From an uncultured Pelosinus sp. (GTDB lineage: Bacteria > Bacillota > Negativicutes > Sporomusales > Acetonemataceae), in the NCBI GenBank assembly GCA_900542835.1, contig UQPB01000003.1, forward strand, positions 1 to 64,000: DNA of 64,000 nucleotides. The letters run 5' to 3'. Positions 22,315 through 29,866 of this stretch are shown here, in pieces (within the stretch, counting starts at the first letter, position 1; the number at the start of each line of letters is the position of its first letter). A model generated the notes under the pieces. The model did not search any database and had not been told where the DNA came from. It saw nothing but the letters and a program-made list of their open reading frames with translations. Both the position numbers and the translations under genes were made by a program.

Positions 22315-23257
22315 GACCCTGTGTGAATTATTATCTATTCAATATCCGATTATTCAGGGAGGCATGGCCTGGGTGGCGACAGCCGAACTGGCGGCCGCGG
22401 TTTCCAACGCAGGCGGACTGGGGGTAATTGGCGCTGCCAATATGCCGCCCGATGTTTTGCGCTCGGAAATCAGGAAAGCAAAAGCGTTGACGCAGAAGCC
22501 CTTTGGTGTCAATATTATGCTGATGTCGCCATATGTCAGCGAGGTCATGCAAGTCGTGATTGATGAAAAAATTGCGGTGGTCACAACCGGTGCCGGCAAT
22601 CCTGGCGAATATATCCCGGCGTTGAAGGCGATCGGAGCCAAGGTGATTCCCGTGGTTGCATCGGTGGCGCTGGCTGTCAGGCTGGAGCGGACCGGTGTGG
22701 ACGCGATTATTGCCGAAGGCTTGGAAAGCGGCGGTCACGTCGGGCAGGTTACAACCATGGTACTGGTGCCGCAGGTTGTTGACGCCGTCAAGATACCGGT
22801 TATTGCCGCCGGCGGTATTGCTGATGCCCGCGGCGTTGTCGCCGCTTTTGCGCTGGGGGCCAAAGGCGTTCAGATTGGTACCCGCTTTGTCGCCTCGGCT
22901 GAGTGCATTGCGCACGATAATTATAAACAGGCTATTTTAAAGGCAAAAGACCGCTCCACTGTGCTTACCGGCATATCGACAGGCCATCCGGTGCGGGTGA
23001 TTGAAAATAAGCTGGCACGGGACTTTTTGGCCCTGGAGCGCCGTGGCGCTTCGGTTGAAGAGTTTGGCAATTTGGGAGCGGGAAAACTGCGGGCGGCAGC
23101 CTGTGAGGGTGATGTCACCAATGGGTCGGTGATGGTCGGCCAGATTTCCGGTCTGATTCAGGAGGTCAAGACGGTCCGCGAAATCATTCAGGATATTGTG
23201 GGCGGTATTCCCGGGGTATTGGCAGACGTAAGCTGTGACCTGACAGATAAACGCTAA
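22301..23257 (+). CDS. fabK: Enoyl-ACP reductase II (FMN-dependent)
   Basis: 318 aa. NPD/FabK TIM-barrel with IQGGMAWVATAELAAAVSNAGGLG (start region of the barrel, cited in two parts: IQGGMAW near 18-24 and SNAGGLGVIG near 35-44), AIIAEGLESGGHVG, IPVIAAGGIADARG and GAKGVQIGTRFVAS, which bind FMN phosphate and substrate. It reduces trans-2-enoyl-ACP in each elongation round. No fabI is in the cluster, so this is likely the main enoyl reductase. A second family member occurs at 25331. Confidence 0.94.
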   Translation: MRLDKTLCELLSIQYPIIQGGMAWVATAELAAAVSNAGGLGVIGAANMPPDVLRSEIRKAKALTQKPFGVNIMLMSPYVSEVMQVVIDEKIAVVTTGAGNPGEYIPALKAIGAKVIPVVASVALAVRLERTGVDAIIAEGLESGGHVGQVTTMVLVPQVVDAVKIPVIAAGGIADARGVVAAFALGAKGVQIGTRFVASAECIAHDNYKQAILKAKDRSTVLTGISTGHPVRVIENKLARDFLALERRGASVEEFGNLGAGKLRAAACEGDVTNGSVMVGQISGLIQEVKTVREIIQDIVGGIPGVLADVSCDLTDKR

Positions 23258-23272
23258 AAGGGGGAGAACGGC

Positions 23273-24217
23273 ATGAGTAAAATTGCATTTGTCTTTCCTG
23301 GACAGGGATCGCAGTCAGTTGGCATGGGCAGGGAGTTTTATGAGCAGTATCCGGTCGTAAAAGAGATTTTCGCGGCTGCCGATGCGGCGCTGGGTTTTTC
23401 GATTACCCAGCTTTGCTTTGAGGGACCGGAGGAGGAATTGCGCAAGACCTATAATACCCAGCCGGCGATTCTAACGATGAGTGTGGCTTGCTATGAAGTT
23501 CTTAAGCAGGCGGGCATCCGGCCGGATGTGGTTGCAGGACATAGCCTGGGGGAATATTCGGCGCTTGTTGCCGCCGGTGTATTAGATTTTGCCGATGCGG
23601 TTAGACTGGTAAGAAAACGGGGCCAGTTCATGCAGGAGGCCGTACCGCTGGGGCAAGGCAGTATGGCTGCCGTTATGGGAGCCGAACGGCAGCTGGTTAT
23701 CGATCTCTGCCGGCAGGCGGAGTCTGAGAAGGGGCCGGTTCAGGCTGTAAACTTCAACTGCCCCGGCCAAATTGTCATTGCCGGCAGAACAGAGGCGGTT
23801 GACCGCGCGATTGAACTGCTAAAAGCGGCCGGTGCCAAGCGTGCCGTCCTGCTGCCTGTCAGCGCACCGTTTCACAGTACGCTGATGCAGCCCGCCGCCG
23901 CCAGGCTGGCCGATGAACTGGCGGCAGTCACTCTGCGCGACGCGGCAATTCCGGTCGTGGCAAATGTTAATGCCGAGGCGCTCAGCAAAGCCGCTGATAT
24001 TGTGCCTTCACTGGTGTCTCAGGCTGCCAGCCCGGTTCTGTGGGAAGATTGTGTCGCCAAAATTGCCGCTATGGGCTGCTCGGTCTTCGTCGAGGCAGGG
24101 CCTGGTAAAGTTCTGACCGGTTTTACGAAGAAAATTGCTAAAGATGCAGTTGGTCTGAATGTCGAGGATATTGCATCACTCGAAAAAACTCTTGATTATT
24201 TCAAGGAGGTTCGCTAA
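23273..24217 (+). CDS. fabD: Malonyl-CoA:ACP transacylase
   Basis: 314 aa, ATG with GGGGGAG upstream. FPGQGSQSVGMG (8-19), nucleophile Ser91 in GHSLGE, Arg in the RKRGQFMQ region, and His in VSAPFHSTLM. It moves malonyl groups from CoA to ACP, feeding FabH and FabF. The 3' end runs into the ribosome binding site of fabG, one nucleotide before its ATG. Confidence 0.97.
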   Translation: MSKIAFVFPGQGSQSVGMGREFYEQYPVVKEIFAAADAALGFSITQLCFEGPEEELRKTYNTQPAILTMSVACYEVLKQAGIRPDVVAGHSLGEYSALVAAGVLDFADAVRLVRKRGQFMQEAVPLGQGSMAAVMGAERQLVIDLCRQAESEKGPVQAVNFNCPGQIVIAGRTEAVDRAIELLKAAGAKRAVLLPVSAPFHSTLMQPAAARLADELAAVTLRDAAIPVVANVNAEALSKAADIVPSLVSQAASPVLWEDCVAKIAAMGCSVFVEAGPGKVLTGFTKKIAKDAVGLNVEDIASLEKTLDYFKEVR

Positions 24218-24218
24218 A

Positions 24219-24962
24219 ATGCTTTTAGGCAATAAAGTTGCTTTGGTTACAGGGGCCTCCCGCGGTATTGGACGTGCGGTTGCGCTGGCGCTGGCCAAGG
24301 CTGGCGCGAAAGTCGTTGTCAATTATGCCGGCAATGCCCAAGCGGCAGCTGACACGGTGGAAGCGATAACGGCTTTTGGCGGCGAAGCCATTGCCGTCCA
24401 GGCTGATGTGGCTCAGGCTGATGCGGTTGAGACGCTGATTAAACAGGCATTAGACGCTTATGGCCGTATTGATATACTGGTTAACAACGCCGGCATTACC
24501 CGCGATAATCTCTTGCTGCGGATGAAAGAAGACGACTGGGACGCTGTTATGAATACAAATCTTAAAGGCATCTTTCATTGCACAAAGCAAGTTTCCCGTA
24601 TTATGATCAAACAAAAAAGCGGAAAAATTATCAATATGACTTCTGTAGTCGGGGTCATGGGCAATGCCGGCCAGTCTAATTACGCCGCAGCCAAGGCCGG
24701 TGTCATTGGTTTTACCAAATCGATGGCGAAGGAGCTCGCCGCCCGCGGGATTACCGTCAACGCAATTGCTCCCGGCTTTATCGCCACTGATATGACGGCG
24801 GTGCTGCCGGATCAGGTCAAGGCGGGGATGGCTGACAACATCCCGCTGGCACGAATGGGCCAGCCGGAAGAGGTGGCGGCCGCAGCTGTATTCCTGGCAT
24901 CGGATTCTGCCGATTACATCACCGGACAGACCTTGCATGTCGATGGTGGAATGGTCATGTAA
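24219..24962 (+). CDS. fabG: 3-oxoacyl-ACP reductase
   Basis: 247 aa. ATG at 24219 with AAGGAGG upstream. Classical short-chain dehydrogenase: NADPH motif TGASRGIGRAV (about 11-21), NNAG near 88-91, catalytic Ser in TSVVGVMG, and the YxxxK pair in SNYAAAKAG. It reduces 3-oxoacyl-ACP. A longer open frame upstream is only fabD overlap. Confidence 0.97.
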   Translation: MLLGNKVALVTGASRGIGRAVALALAKAGAKVVVNYAGNAQAAADTVEAITAFGGEAIAVQADVAQADAVETLIKQALDAYGRIDILVNNAGITRDNLLLRMKEDDWDAVMNTNLKGIFHCTKQVSRIMIKQKSGKIINMTSVVGVMGNAGQSNYAAAKAGVIGFTKSMAKELAARGITVNAIAPGFIATDMTAVLPDQVKAGMADNIPLARMGQPEEVAAAAVFLASDSADYITGQTLHVDGGMVM

Positions 24963-25006
24963 CAGTTGACAGATGACATCAACTCTTGGAAGGAGGTGAA
25001 ATGAAC

Positions 25007-25243
25007 ATGACGACTTTTGATAAAGTAAAAGAAATCGTTGTGGAACAACTGGGTGTAGACGAAGCCGATGTGGCGATCGAATCCACGTTTATCGACGACC
25101 TTGGCGCTGATTCCCTGGATATCGTTGAGCTGATTATGGCTTTTGAAGAGGAATTCAACATTGAGATTCCTGATGAGGCGGCCGAGAAGATTAAGACCGT
25201 AAAAGATGCAGTTGACTACATAGACAAAGAAAAACAAGGTTAA
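25007..25243 (+). CDS. acpP: Acyl carrier protein
   Basis: 78 aa. The ATG at 25007 has AGGAGGTG 8 nt upstream; an ATG at 25001 is only 2 nt from it. It is acidic and helical with Ser36 in GADSLDIVEL, the site of 4'-phosphopantetheine attachment. It carries all acyl intermediates of the pathway and likely also feeds PlsX. An attenuator-like hairpin follows. Confidence 0.97.
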   Translation: MTTFDKVKEIVVEQLGVDEADVAIESTFIDDLGADSLDIVELIMAFEEEFNIEIPDEAAEKIKTVKDAVDYIDKEKQG

Positions 25244-25258
25244 CTCATACCTGTGTGA

Positions 25259-25299
25259 TTAAGAAAGTCCCGTGGCGTTGGTTCGCGGGACTTTCTTAA
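25259..25299 (+). terminator. Hairpin after acpP, probable partial terminator
   Basis: A 14-bp stem (ttaagaaagtcccg/cgggactttcttaa) with a 13-nt loop and no long T run. It lies inside the fab cluster, so it may protect the highly expressed acpP message and reduce read-through into the next gene. Confidence 0.65.
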
Positions 25300-25330
25300 A
25301 GGGTATTGTATTGATTGGAGGAGTTACTCT

Positions 25331-26278
25331 TTGAAACTTCCAGAACTACGGATTGGACATCTTGTCGCCAAAGTCCCGATCGTGCAGGGAGGGATGGCTG
25401 TCCGCCTCTCGACTGCGCGCTTGGCATCCGCGGTGGCGGAGGAAGGCGGCATTGGCTTGATCGCGGCTTCCGGCATGGCTCTTGACGAATTGCGGCATGA
25501 GATTCGTTTGGCCCGTTCATTGACCAAAGGAATTATCGGCATTAACGCAATGGTGGCTGCGAGGCAGTTTGTCGATTTGGTGAAGACAGCAATTGATGAA
25601 GGTATTGATCTGGTCGTGGCAGGGGCTGGCTTCTCACGGGATATGTTTGGGTTGGGAAAAGAGTCCGGAACTCCGATTGTTCCGATTGTTTCCAGTGTCA
25701 AATTGGCGAAAATATCGCAGATGCTCGGTGCTGCCGCCGTTGTTGTGGAAGGCAAAGAGGCGGGCGGCCATCTTGGTACTGACCGTTCCATGCGAGAAAT
25801 TGTACCGGAAATTTGTAAAGCGGTGACAATTCCTGTTATTGGTGCCGGCGGCGTACTGTCGGGCAGGGATGTCGTCGAAACGTTGCGACTTGGCGCCAGC
25901 GGCGTACAAATGGGGACCCGGTTCGCTGCCAGTGTCGAATCAAACGCCGGACCTGCGTTGAAACAATTTTATCTTAAAGCAAAGCCGGAAGATGTCGTCT
26001 TGATCAAGAGCCCTGTCGGGCTGCCCGGCCGCGCCGTAAAGAATCCATTTGCTGCGAAAATCCTTGAAGGTACTGCGCCTACGCCTCAGACCTGTGACGC
26101 CTGCCTGAAACACTGCGAGAAGAATTTCTGCATCATTAAAGCGCTGATCCGCGCACAGCAGGGCGATGTGGAGTCGGGGCTGGTGTTTACCGGCGAGTAC
26201 ATTCATAAAATAGATGAAATCTTGCCTGTGAAGGAAATATTTGCGCGTCTTATTCAAGAAGCTGAACAGATAGAATAA
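25331..26278 (+). CDS. Second FabK/NPD-family flavoprotein with C-terminal cysteine cluster
   Basis: 315 aa, TTG start with GGAGGAG upstream. The NPD barrel motifs match FabK (VQGGMAV near 19-25, EGKEAGGHLG, IPVIGAGGVLSGRD, GVQMGTRFAAS). It differs in the C-terminal third: Cys255, Cys258, Cys262 and Cys267 form a CxxCx3Cx4C cluster that could bind iron-sulfur or zinc. Family members are annotated as nitronate monooxygenase or enoyl reductase. Its place between acpP and fabF argues for a role in fatty acid synthesis, but the substrate is unproven. Confidence 0.88.
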   Translation: MKLPELRIGHLVAKVPIVQGGMAVRLSTARLASAVAEEGGIGLIAASGMALDELRHEIRLARSLTKGIIGINAMVAARQFVDLVKTAIDEGIDLVVAGAGFSRDMFGLGKESGTPIVPIVSSVKLAKISQMLGAAAVVVEGKEAGGHLGTDRSMREIVPEICKAVTIPVIGAGGVLSGRDVVETLRLGASGVQMGTRFAASVESNAGPALKQFYLKAKPEDVVLIKSPVGLPGRAVKNPFAAKILEGTAPTPQTCDACLKHCEKNFCIIKALIRAQQGDVESGLVFTGEYIHKIDEILPVKEIFARLIQEAEQIE

Positions 26279-26294
26279 ATGCGAGGTGGGACTT

Positions 26295-27536
26295 TTGAAA
26301 AAACGTGTTGTCATAACTGGTCTCGGAGCGGTAACCCCGCTCGGCATCGGAGCGGACATATTCTGGAAGGCGCTTTTGGCCGGCAAGTCGGGCATCACCC
26401 GCATCAGCCGCTTTGACGCTTCTGAATACGCTACGCAGATCGCCGGTGAAGTCAAAGAGTTTGACCCCAGTCTGTATATTGATAAAAAAGAAGCAAAGCG
26501 TATGGATCGCTGCACGCAGTTTGCGATTGCGGCTTCGAAGATGGCATTAGACGATTCCGGTCTCAACCTTGAACAAGAGGATCTGGGGCGCATCGGTACC
26601 ATTGTCGGCACCGGTATTGGCGGTATGGACACCCTGCATGACCAGTATAAAACCCTGTTTGAAAAGGGACCTGGCCGCATCAGCCCGTTCTTTGTGCCAA
26701 TGATGATCGCCAATATGCCTGCTGGCCAGACCTCGATCACCTTTGGTCTGCAAGGGCCCTGCACCTGTGTTGTTACAGCCTGCGCCACCGGTACAAATTC
26801 GATCGGTGACGCGTTTAAAAGCATTCAGCGCGGTGATGCCGATGTCATGGTTGCCGGCGGCACGGAGGCGGCAGTATCGCCGGCGGCGGTAGCCGGCTTC
26901 TGCGCGATGAAAGCGATGTCAACCCGCAATGATGAACCGGAAAAGGCGTCGCGTCCGTTTGATAAGGACCGTGCCGGCTTTGTTATGGGCGAAGGAGCGG
27001 GCGTGGTTATTCTGGAATCGCTCGAACACGCTTTGGCTCGCGGTGCCAGGATTTATGCCGAAATTGCCGGCTATGGCAGCAATGCTGACGCCTTTCACAT
27101 TACCGCGCCTGCTCCCGAGGGGGCACAGGCGGCAAAGTGCATGGCAATGGCGATCAATGACGCCGGACTTAAGCCGGAAGACGTCGACTATATTAACGCG
27201 CACGGTACCTCGACGCCGCTTAACGACAAAAATGAAACACTGGCAATTAAATCGCTGTTTGGCGGGCATTCCAGGCAGTTGGCGGTCAGTTCGATTAAAT
27301 CAATGACCGGTCATTTGCTGGGCGCCGCCGGCGGGGTAGAAGCGGTAGCCACCGTTTTAAGCATTGTCAATGAAATCATGCCGCCGACGATCAATTATGA
27401 CACCCCCGATCCGGAACTGGACCTGGATTATGTACCTAACCAGGCCAGGGAAAAGAAAATCCGGGTAGCGCTGTCCAATTCATTTGGTTTTGGCGGTCAC
27501 AATGCCACCATTCTGATTAAGAAATACGAGGCCTGA
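26295..27536 (+). CDS. fabF: Beta-ketoacyl-ACP synthase II
   Basis: 413 aa from the TTG at 26295 (GAGGTGG upstream; a GTG at 26286 is inside that site). The E. coli enzyme has the same length. Catalytic Cys163 in VVTACATGTNS; histidines in NAHGTSTPLND and TGHLLGAAGG. It elongates acyl-ACP by two carbons per cycle. Next is rnc, 7 nt on. Confidence 0.97.
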   Translation: MKKRVVITGLGAVTPLGIGADIFWKALLAGKSGITRISRFDASEYATQIAGEVKEFDPSLYIDKKEAKRMDRCTQFAIAASKMALDDSGLNLEQEDLGRIGTIVGTGIGGMDTLHDQYKTLFEKGPGRISPFFVPMMIANMPAGQTSITFGLQGPCTCVVTACATGTNSIGDAFKSIQRGDADVMVAGGTEAAVSPAAVAGFCAMKAMSTRNDEPEKASRPFDKDRAGFVMGEGAGVVILESLEHALARGARIYAEIAGYGSNADAFHITAPAPEGAQAAKCMAMAINDAGLKPEDVDYINAHGTSTPLNDKNETLAIKSLFGGHSRQLAVSSIKSMTGHLLGAAGGVEAVATVLSIVNEIMPPTINYDTPDPELDLDYVPNQAREKKIRVALSNSFGFGGHNATILIKKYEA

Positions 27537-27543
27537 ATGCATC

Positions 27544-28254
27544 ATGCTGGATGATCGCCGCAAGCTTGCTCTGCTTAAGCTGAGCAAGCGACTGGAAGTC
27601 GGATTTGTTAATTTGGATCTGCTGCATCAGGCTCTGATCCATACCTCTTATGTTAATGAGTCGAAGAAATGCCGCTACGGCGACAACGAGCGGCTGGAGT
27701 TTTTAGGCGACGCGGTGCTGGATGTTGTAATCAGTGACTACCTGTTTCGCCGCTTCCCCGGCATGCCGGAGGGGGATTTGACGAAAGCCAGGGCCACGCT
27801 TGTCTGTGAGCATACGCTGGCGCCGCAGGCCGCGGCGCTCGGCCTTGGCCGGCATTTGCTGCTGGGGCGGGGCGAGGACGCTTCCGGCGGACGGGAGCGT
27901 CCGTCGATTCTGGCTGATGCGTTTGAAGCCGTTATTGGCGCTGTCTATATTGATGGCGGATTTGCGGCAGCGCAGGAATTTATTCTGCGTCAGTTTGCCG
28001 GCCAGCTCCGTGAAATTGACAGCGGCCATTATAATCATGATTTCAAGACCTTGCTGCAGGAAAACGTACAGCGTCATAACGCCGGCAAAGTCCATTATGA
28101 GTTGATTGCCGCCCAGGGGCCGGATCATGATAAGCATTTCCAGGTTTCCGTATGGATCAATGAGACGATGATGGGGCTTGGCGCCGGCAAGACAAAGAAG
28201 GAAGCGGAGCAGCATGCCGCCAGGCAGGCGCTGGAAAAATTAGTGGTTAAGTAG
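27544..28254 (+). CDS. rnc: Ribonuclease III
   Basis: 236 aa. The catalytic domain has the signature NERLEFLGDAVLD (about 47-59) and DAFEAVIGAVYIDGG. The C-terminal double-stranded-RNA-binding domain (about 160-232) ends in GAGKTKKEAEQHAARQALE. It cleaves dsRNA in rRNA precursors and other transcripts. The ribosome binding site is weak, so translation is probably coupled to fabF. The fab-rnc linkage is standard in Firmicutes. Confidence 0.97.
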   Translation: MLDDRRKLALLKLSKRLEVGFVNLDLLHQALIHTSYVNESKKCRYGDNERLEFLGDAVLDVVISDYLFRRFPGMPEGDLTKARATLVCEHTLAPQAAALGLGRHLLLGRGEDASGGRERPSILADAFEAVIGAVYIDGGFAAAQEFILRQFAGQLREIDSGHYNHDFKTLLQENVQRHNAGKVHYELIAAQGPDHDKHFQVSVWINETMMGLGAGKTKKEAEQHAARQALEKLVVK

Positions 28255-28256
28255 CG

Positions 28257-28283
28257 AGAGACTTGGGAAACCAGGTCTCTTTC
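28257..28283 (+). terminator. Weak terminator after rnc
   Basis: agagac/gtctct stem with an extended ttgg/ccag inner pairing and gaaa loop, followed by ttctg. Confidence 0.5.
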
Positions 28284-28309
28284 TGTAAATATAAAGGACG
28301 ATGTGGATT

Positions 28310-29362
28310 GTGAAATCATTTATTATTCCGCTGTTTATTCCGCATGAGGGCTGTCCGCACCAATGCGTTTTTTGCAATCAGACCAATATTACCGGCCAGA
28401 CTAAGCCGGTTGCCGCTGCCGCGGTAGCGGCAACAATTGCGGCCGGGCTGGATCGACTGACCCAGAAGCGCCGGGTAGAGGTCGCCTTCTACGGCGGCAG
28501 CTTTACCGCCCTGCCATTATCCCTGCAGGCAAAACTGCTGCAGCCGGCTTATCTGGCTCTGCAGTCAGGCCGGGTTGACGGCATTCGTTTGTCAACCCGG
28601 CCTGACTGCCTGTCGGGGGGTGTTCTTGATTTGCTGCGACGGTTTGGCGTAGCTACTGTCGAAATTGGTGTTCAGTCTTTTGATGATGCCGTATTAAGAC
28701 AATCAGGGCGCGGACACAGCGCCGCTGATGCGGCAGCGGCGCTGGCCAGTCTGCACGCCGCCGGCTTCTCTACTGTGGCGCAGCTGATGATCGGCCTGCC
28801 TGGCGAGTCCTGGGACAGTCTGCTGGCGACCGCGGCCGCGCTTGAACGGATACGGCCGCAGGCGGTGAGGATTTATCCGACACTGGTGTTGGCTGATACA
28901 CCCCTGGCAGCTCTTTACCGTAGCGGTGACTACCGGCCGCTGTCGATGGAGGAGGCTGTGGCCAAGGCGGCGTTCCTAAAATGGCAGGCCGAGCGCCTCG
29001 GAATTACTGTTATTCGAACCGGCCTGCAGGCTACCGATGAATTGGATCAGGCGGGAACGATTCTGGCAGGGCCGTACCATCCGGCTTTTGGTGAAATGGT
29101 CGCCAGCCATCTTTTTTATTTAATGGCGGCAAGGGTATTTGAACTGGCGGTACAGGACTGCCAGCAAGCAATTTTTTATCACCATCCGAAGGACCACTCC
29201 AAACTGCGCGGACTGGGCGGCGCTAACCTCCGCCGCTGGCAGCGTGAGTATGGTATCCGTGTCAGCTGCCGTTCCGATGCCGCAATCGCTGCGGGCGAAT
29301 TGTTAATTGATTATAATGGTGTCAAATATCAGACCCGGCCGTCTGTTTTATCCGAGGTTTAG
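28310..29362 (+). CDS. Radical SAM protein, Elp3-like C-terminal-domain family
   Basis: 350 aa from the GTG at 28310, which has good spacing to AAGGACG; an in-frame ATG at 28301 directly abuts that site. A radical-SAM cluster CxxxCxxC lies at Cys15, Cys19 and Cys22 (CPHQCVFCNQ). FYGGSFTALP and LSTRPDCL follow, then VEIGVQSFDDAVL and QLMIGLPGE, as in Elp3/HemN-like enzymes. The family generates 5'-deoxyadenosyl radicals; its substrate, perhaps tRNA-related given Elp3 similarity, is not established. It often lies between rnc and smc in related bacteria. Confidence 0.9.
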   Translation: MKSFIIPLFIPHEGCPHQCVFCNQTNITGQTKPVAAAAVAATIAAGLDRLTQKRRVEVAFYGGSFTALPLSLQAKLLQPAYLALQSGRVDGIRLSTRPDCLSGGVLDLLRRFGVATVEIGVQSFDDAVLRQSGRGHSAADAAAALASLHAAGFSTVAQLMIGLPGESWDSLLATAAALERIRPQAVRIYPTLVLADTPLAALYRSGDYRPLSMEEAVAKAAFLKWQAERLGITVIRTGLQATDELDQAGTILAGPYHPAFGEMVASHLFYLMAARVFELAVQDCQQAIFYHHPKDHSKLRGLGGANLRRWQREYGIRVSCRSDAAIAAGELLIDYNGVKYQTRPSVLSEV

Positions 29363-29439
29363 CCGGCGGGCAGGAATTATCAGGAAATGGTGGGAATATG
29401 TATTGGTATATGGCTCTGACATCAAAGGAGGTTAATGTG

Positions 29440-29700
29440 ATGGAAATGCTTAAAGTGTCTGCACAATCTAATCCTAAATCCGTAGCTGGGGCGCTGGCTG
29501 CCGTATTGCGCGAAAAGGGGTCTGCCGAGCTGCAGGCGGTAGGAGCGGGCGCAGTCAACCAGTCCATCAAAGCCATTGCTATTGCCCGCGGATTCGTCGC
29601 TCCCAACGGCATTGACCTTGTAACCATACCCGCCTTTAGCGAAATAACGATCGATGGGGAAGAGCGGACCTCGATTCGATTTATTGTAGAGCCCCGATAA
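29440..29700 (+). CDS. spoVS: Stage V sporulation protein S
   Basis: 86 aa from the ATG at 29440 with AAAGGAGGT upstream, the exact usual SpoVS length. It matches the highly conserved start (EMLKVSAQSNPKSVAGALA) and the GAGAVNQSIKAIAIARGF core of Alba-like SpoVS. It affects coat assembly and septation during sporulation. It is a strong indicator that the host sporulates. Confidence 0.97.
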   Translation: MEMLKVSAQSNPKSVAGALAAVLREKGSAELQAVGAGAVNQSIKAIAIARGFVAPNGIDLVTIPAFSEITIDGEERTSIRFIVEPR

Positions 29701-29713
29701 CCGGTTTGGCTGG

Positions 29714-29778
29714 ATAAGGCCGTTCGCTTGCGACTGGCATAGCCCGGGCGCATGACGGACGGCTTATTTGCTTTTTTG
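29714..29778 (+). terminator. Possible terminator after spoVS
   Basis: Arms ataaggccgt and acggcttat (one bulge) enclose a long GC-rich loop; ttgctttttt follows. Confidence 0.5.
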
Positions 29779-29801
29779 CCGACTGTCAAAAATCTTCATG
29801 A

Positions 29802-29830
29802 TTGTTTCCGGCAGCGGCACGTGGTAAAAT
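29802..29830 (+). promoter_or_regulatory. Possible sigma-A promoter for smc
   Basis: TTGTTT (29802-29807), 17-nt spacer, TAAAAT (29825-29830), about 37 nt before the smc start. Confidence 0.4.
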
Positions 29831-29866
29831 TTTGTTGTTCAGGACATGTTAAGTGAGGTGAGCTAT

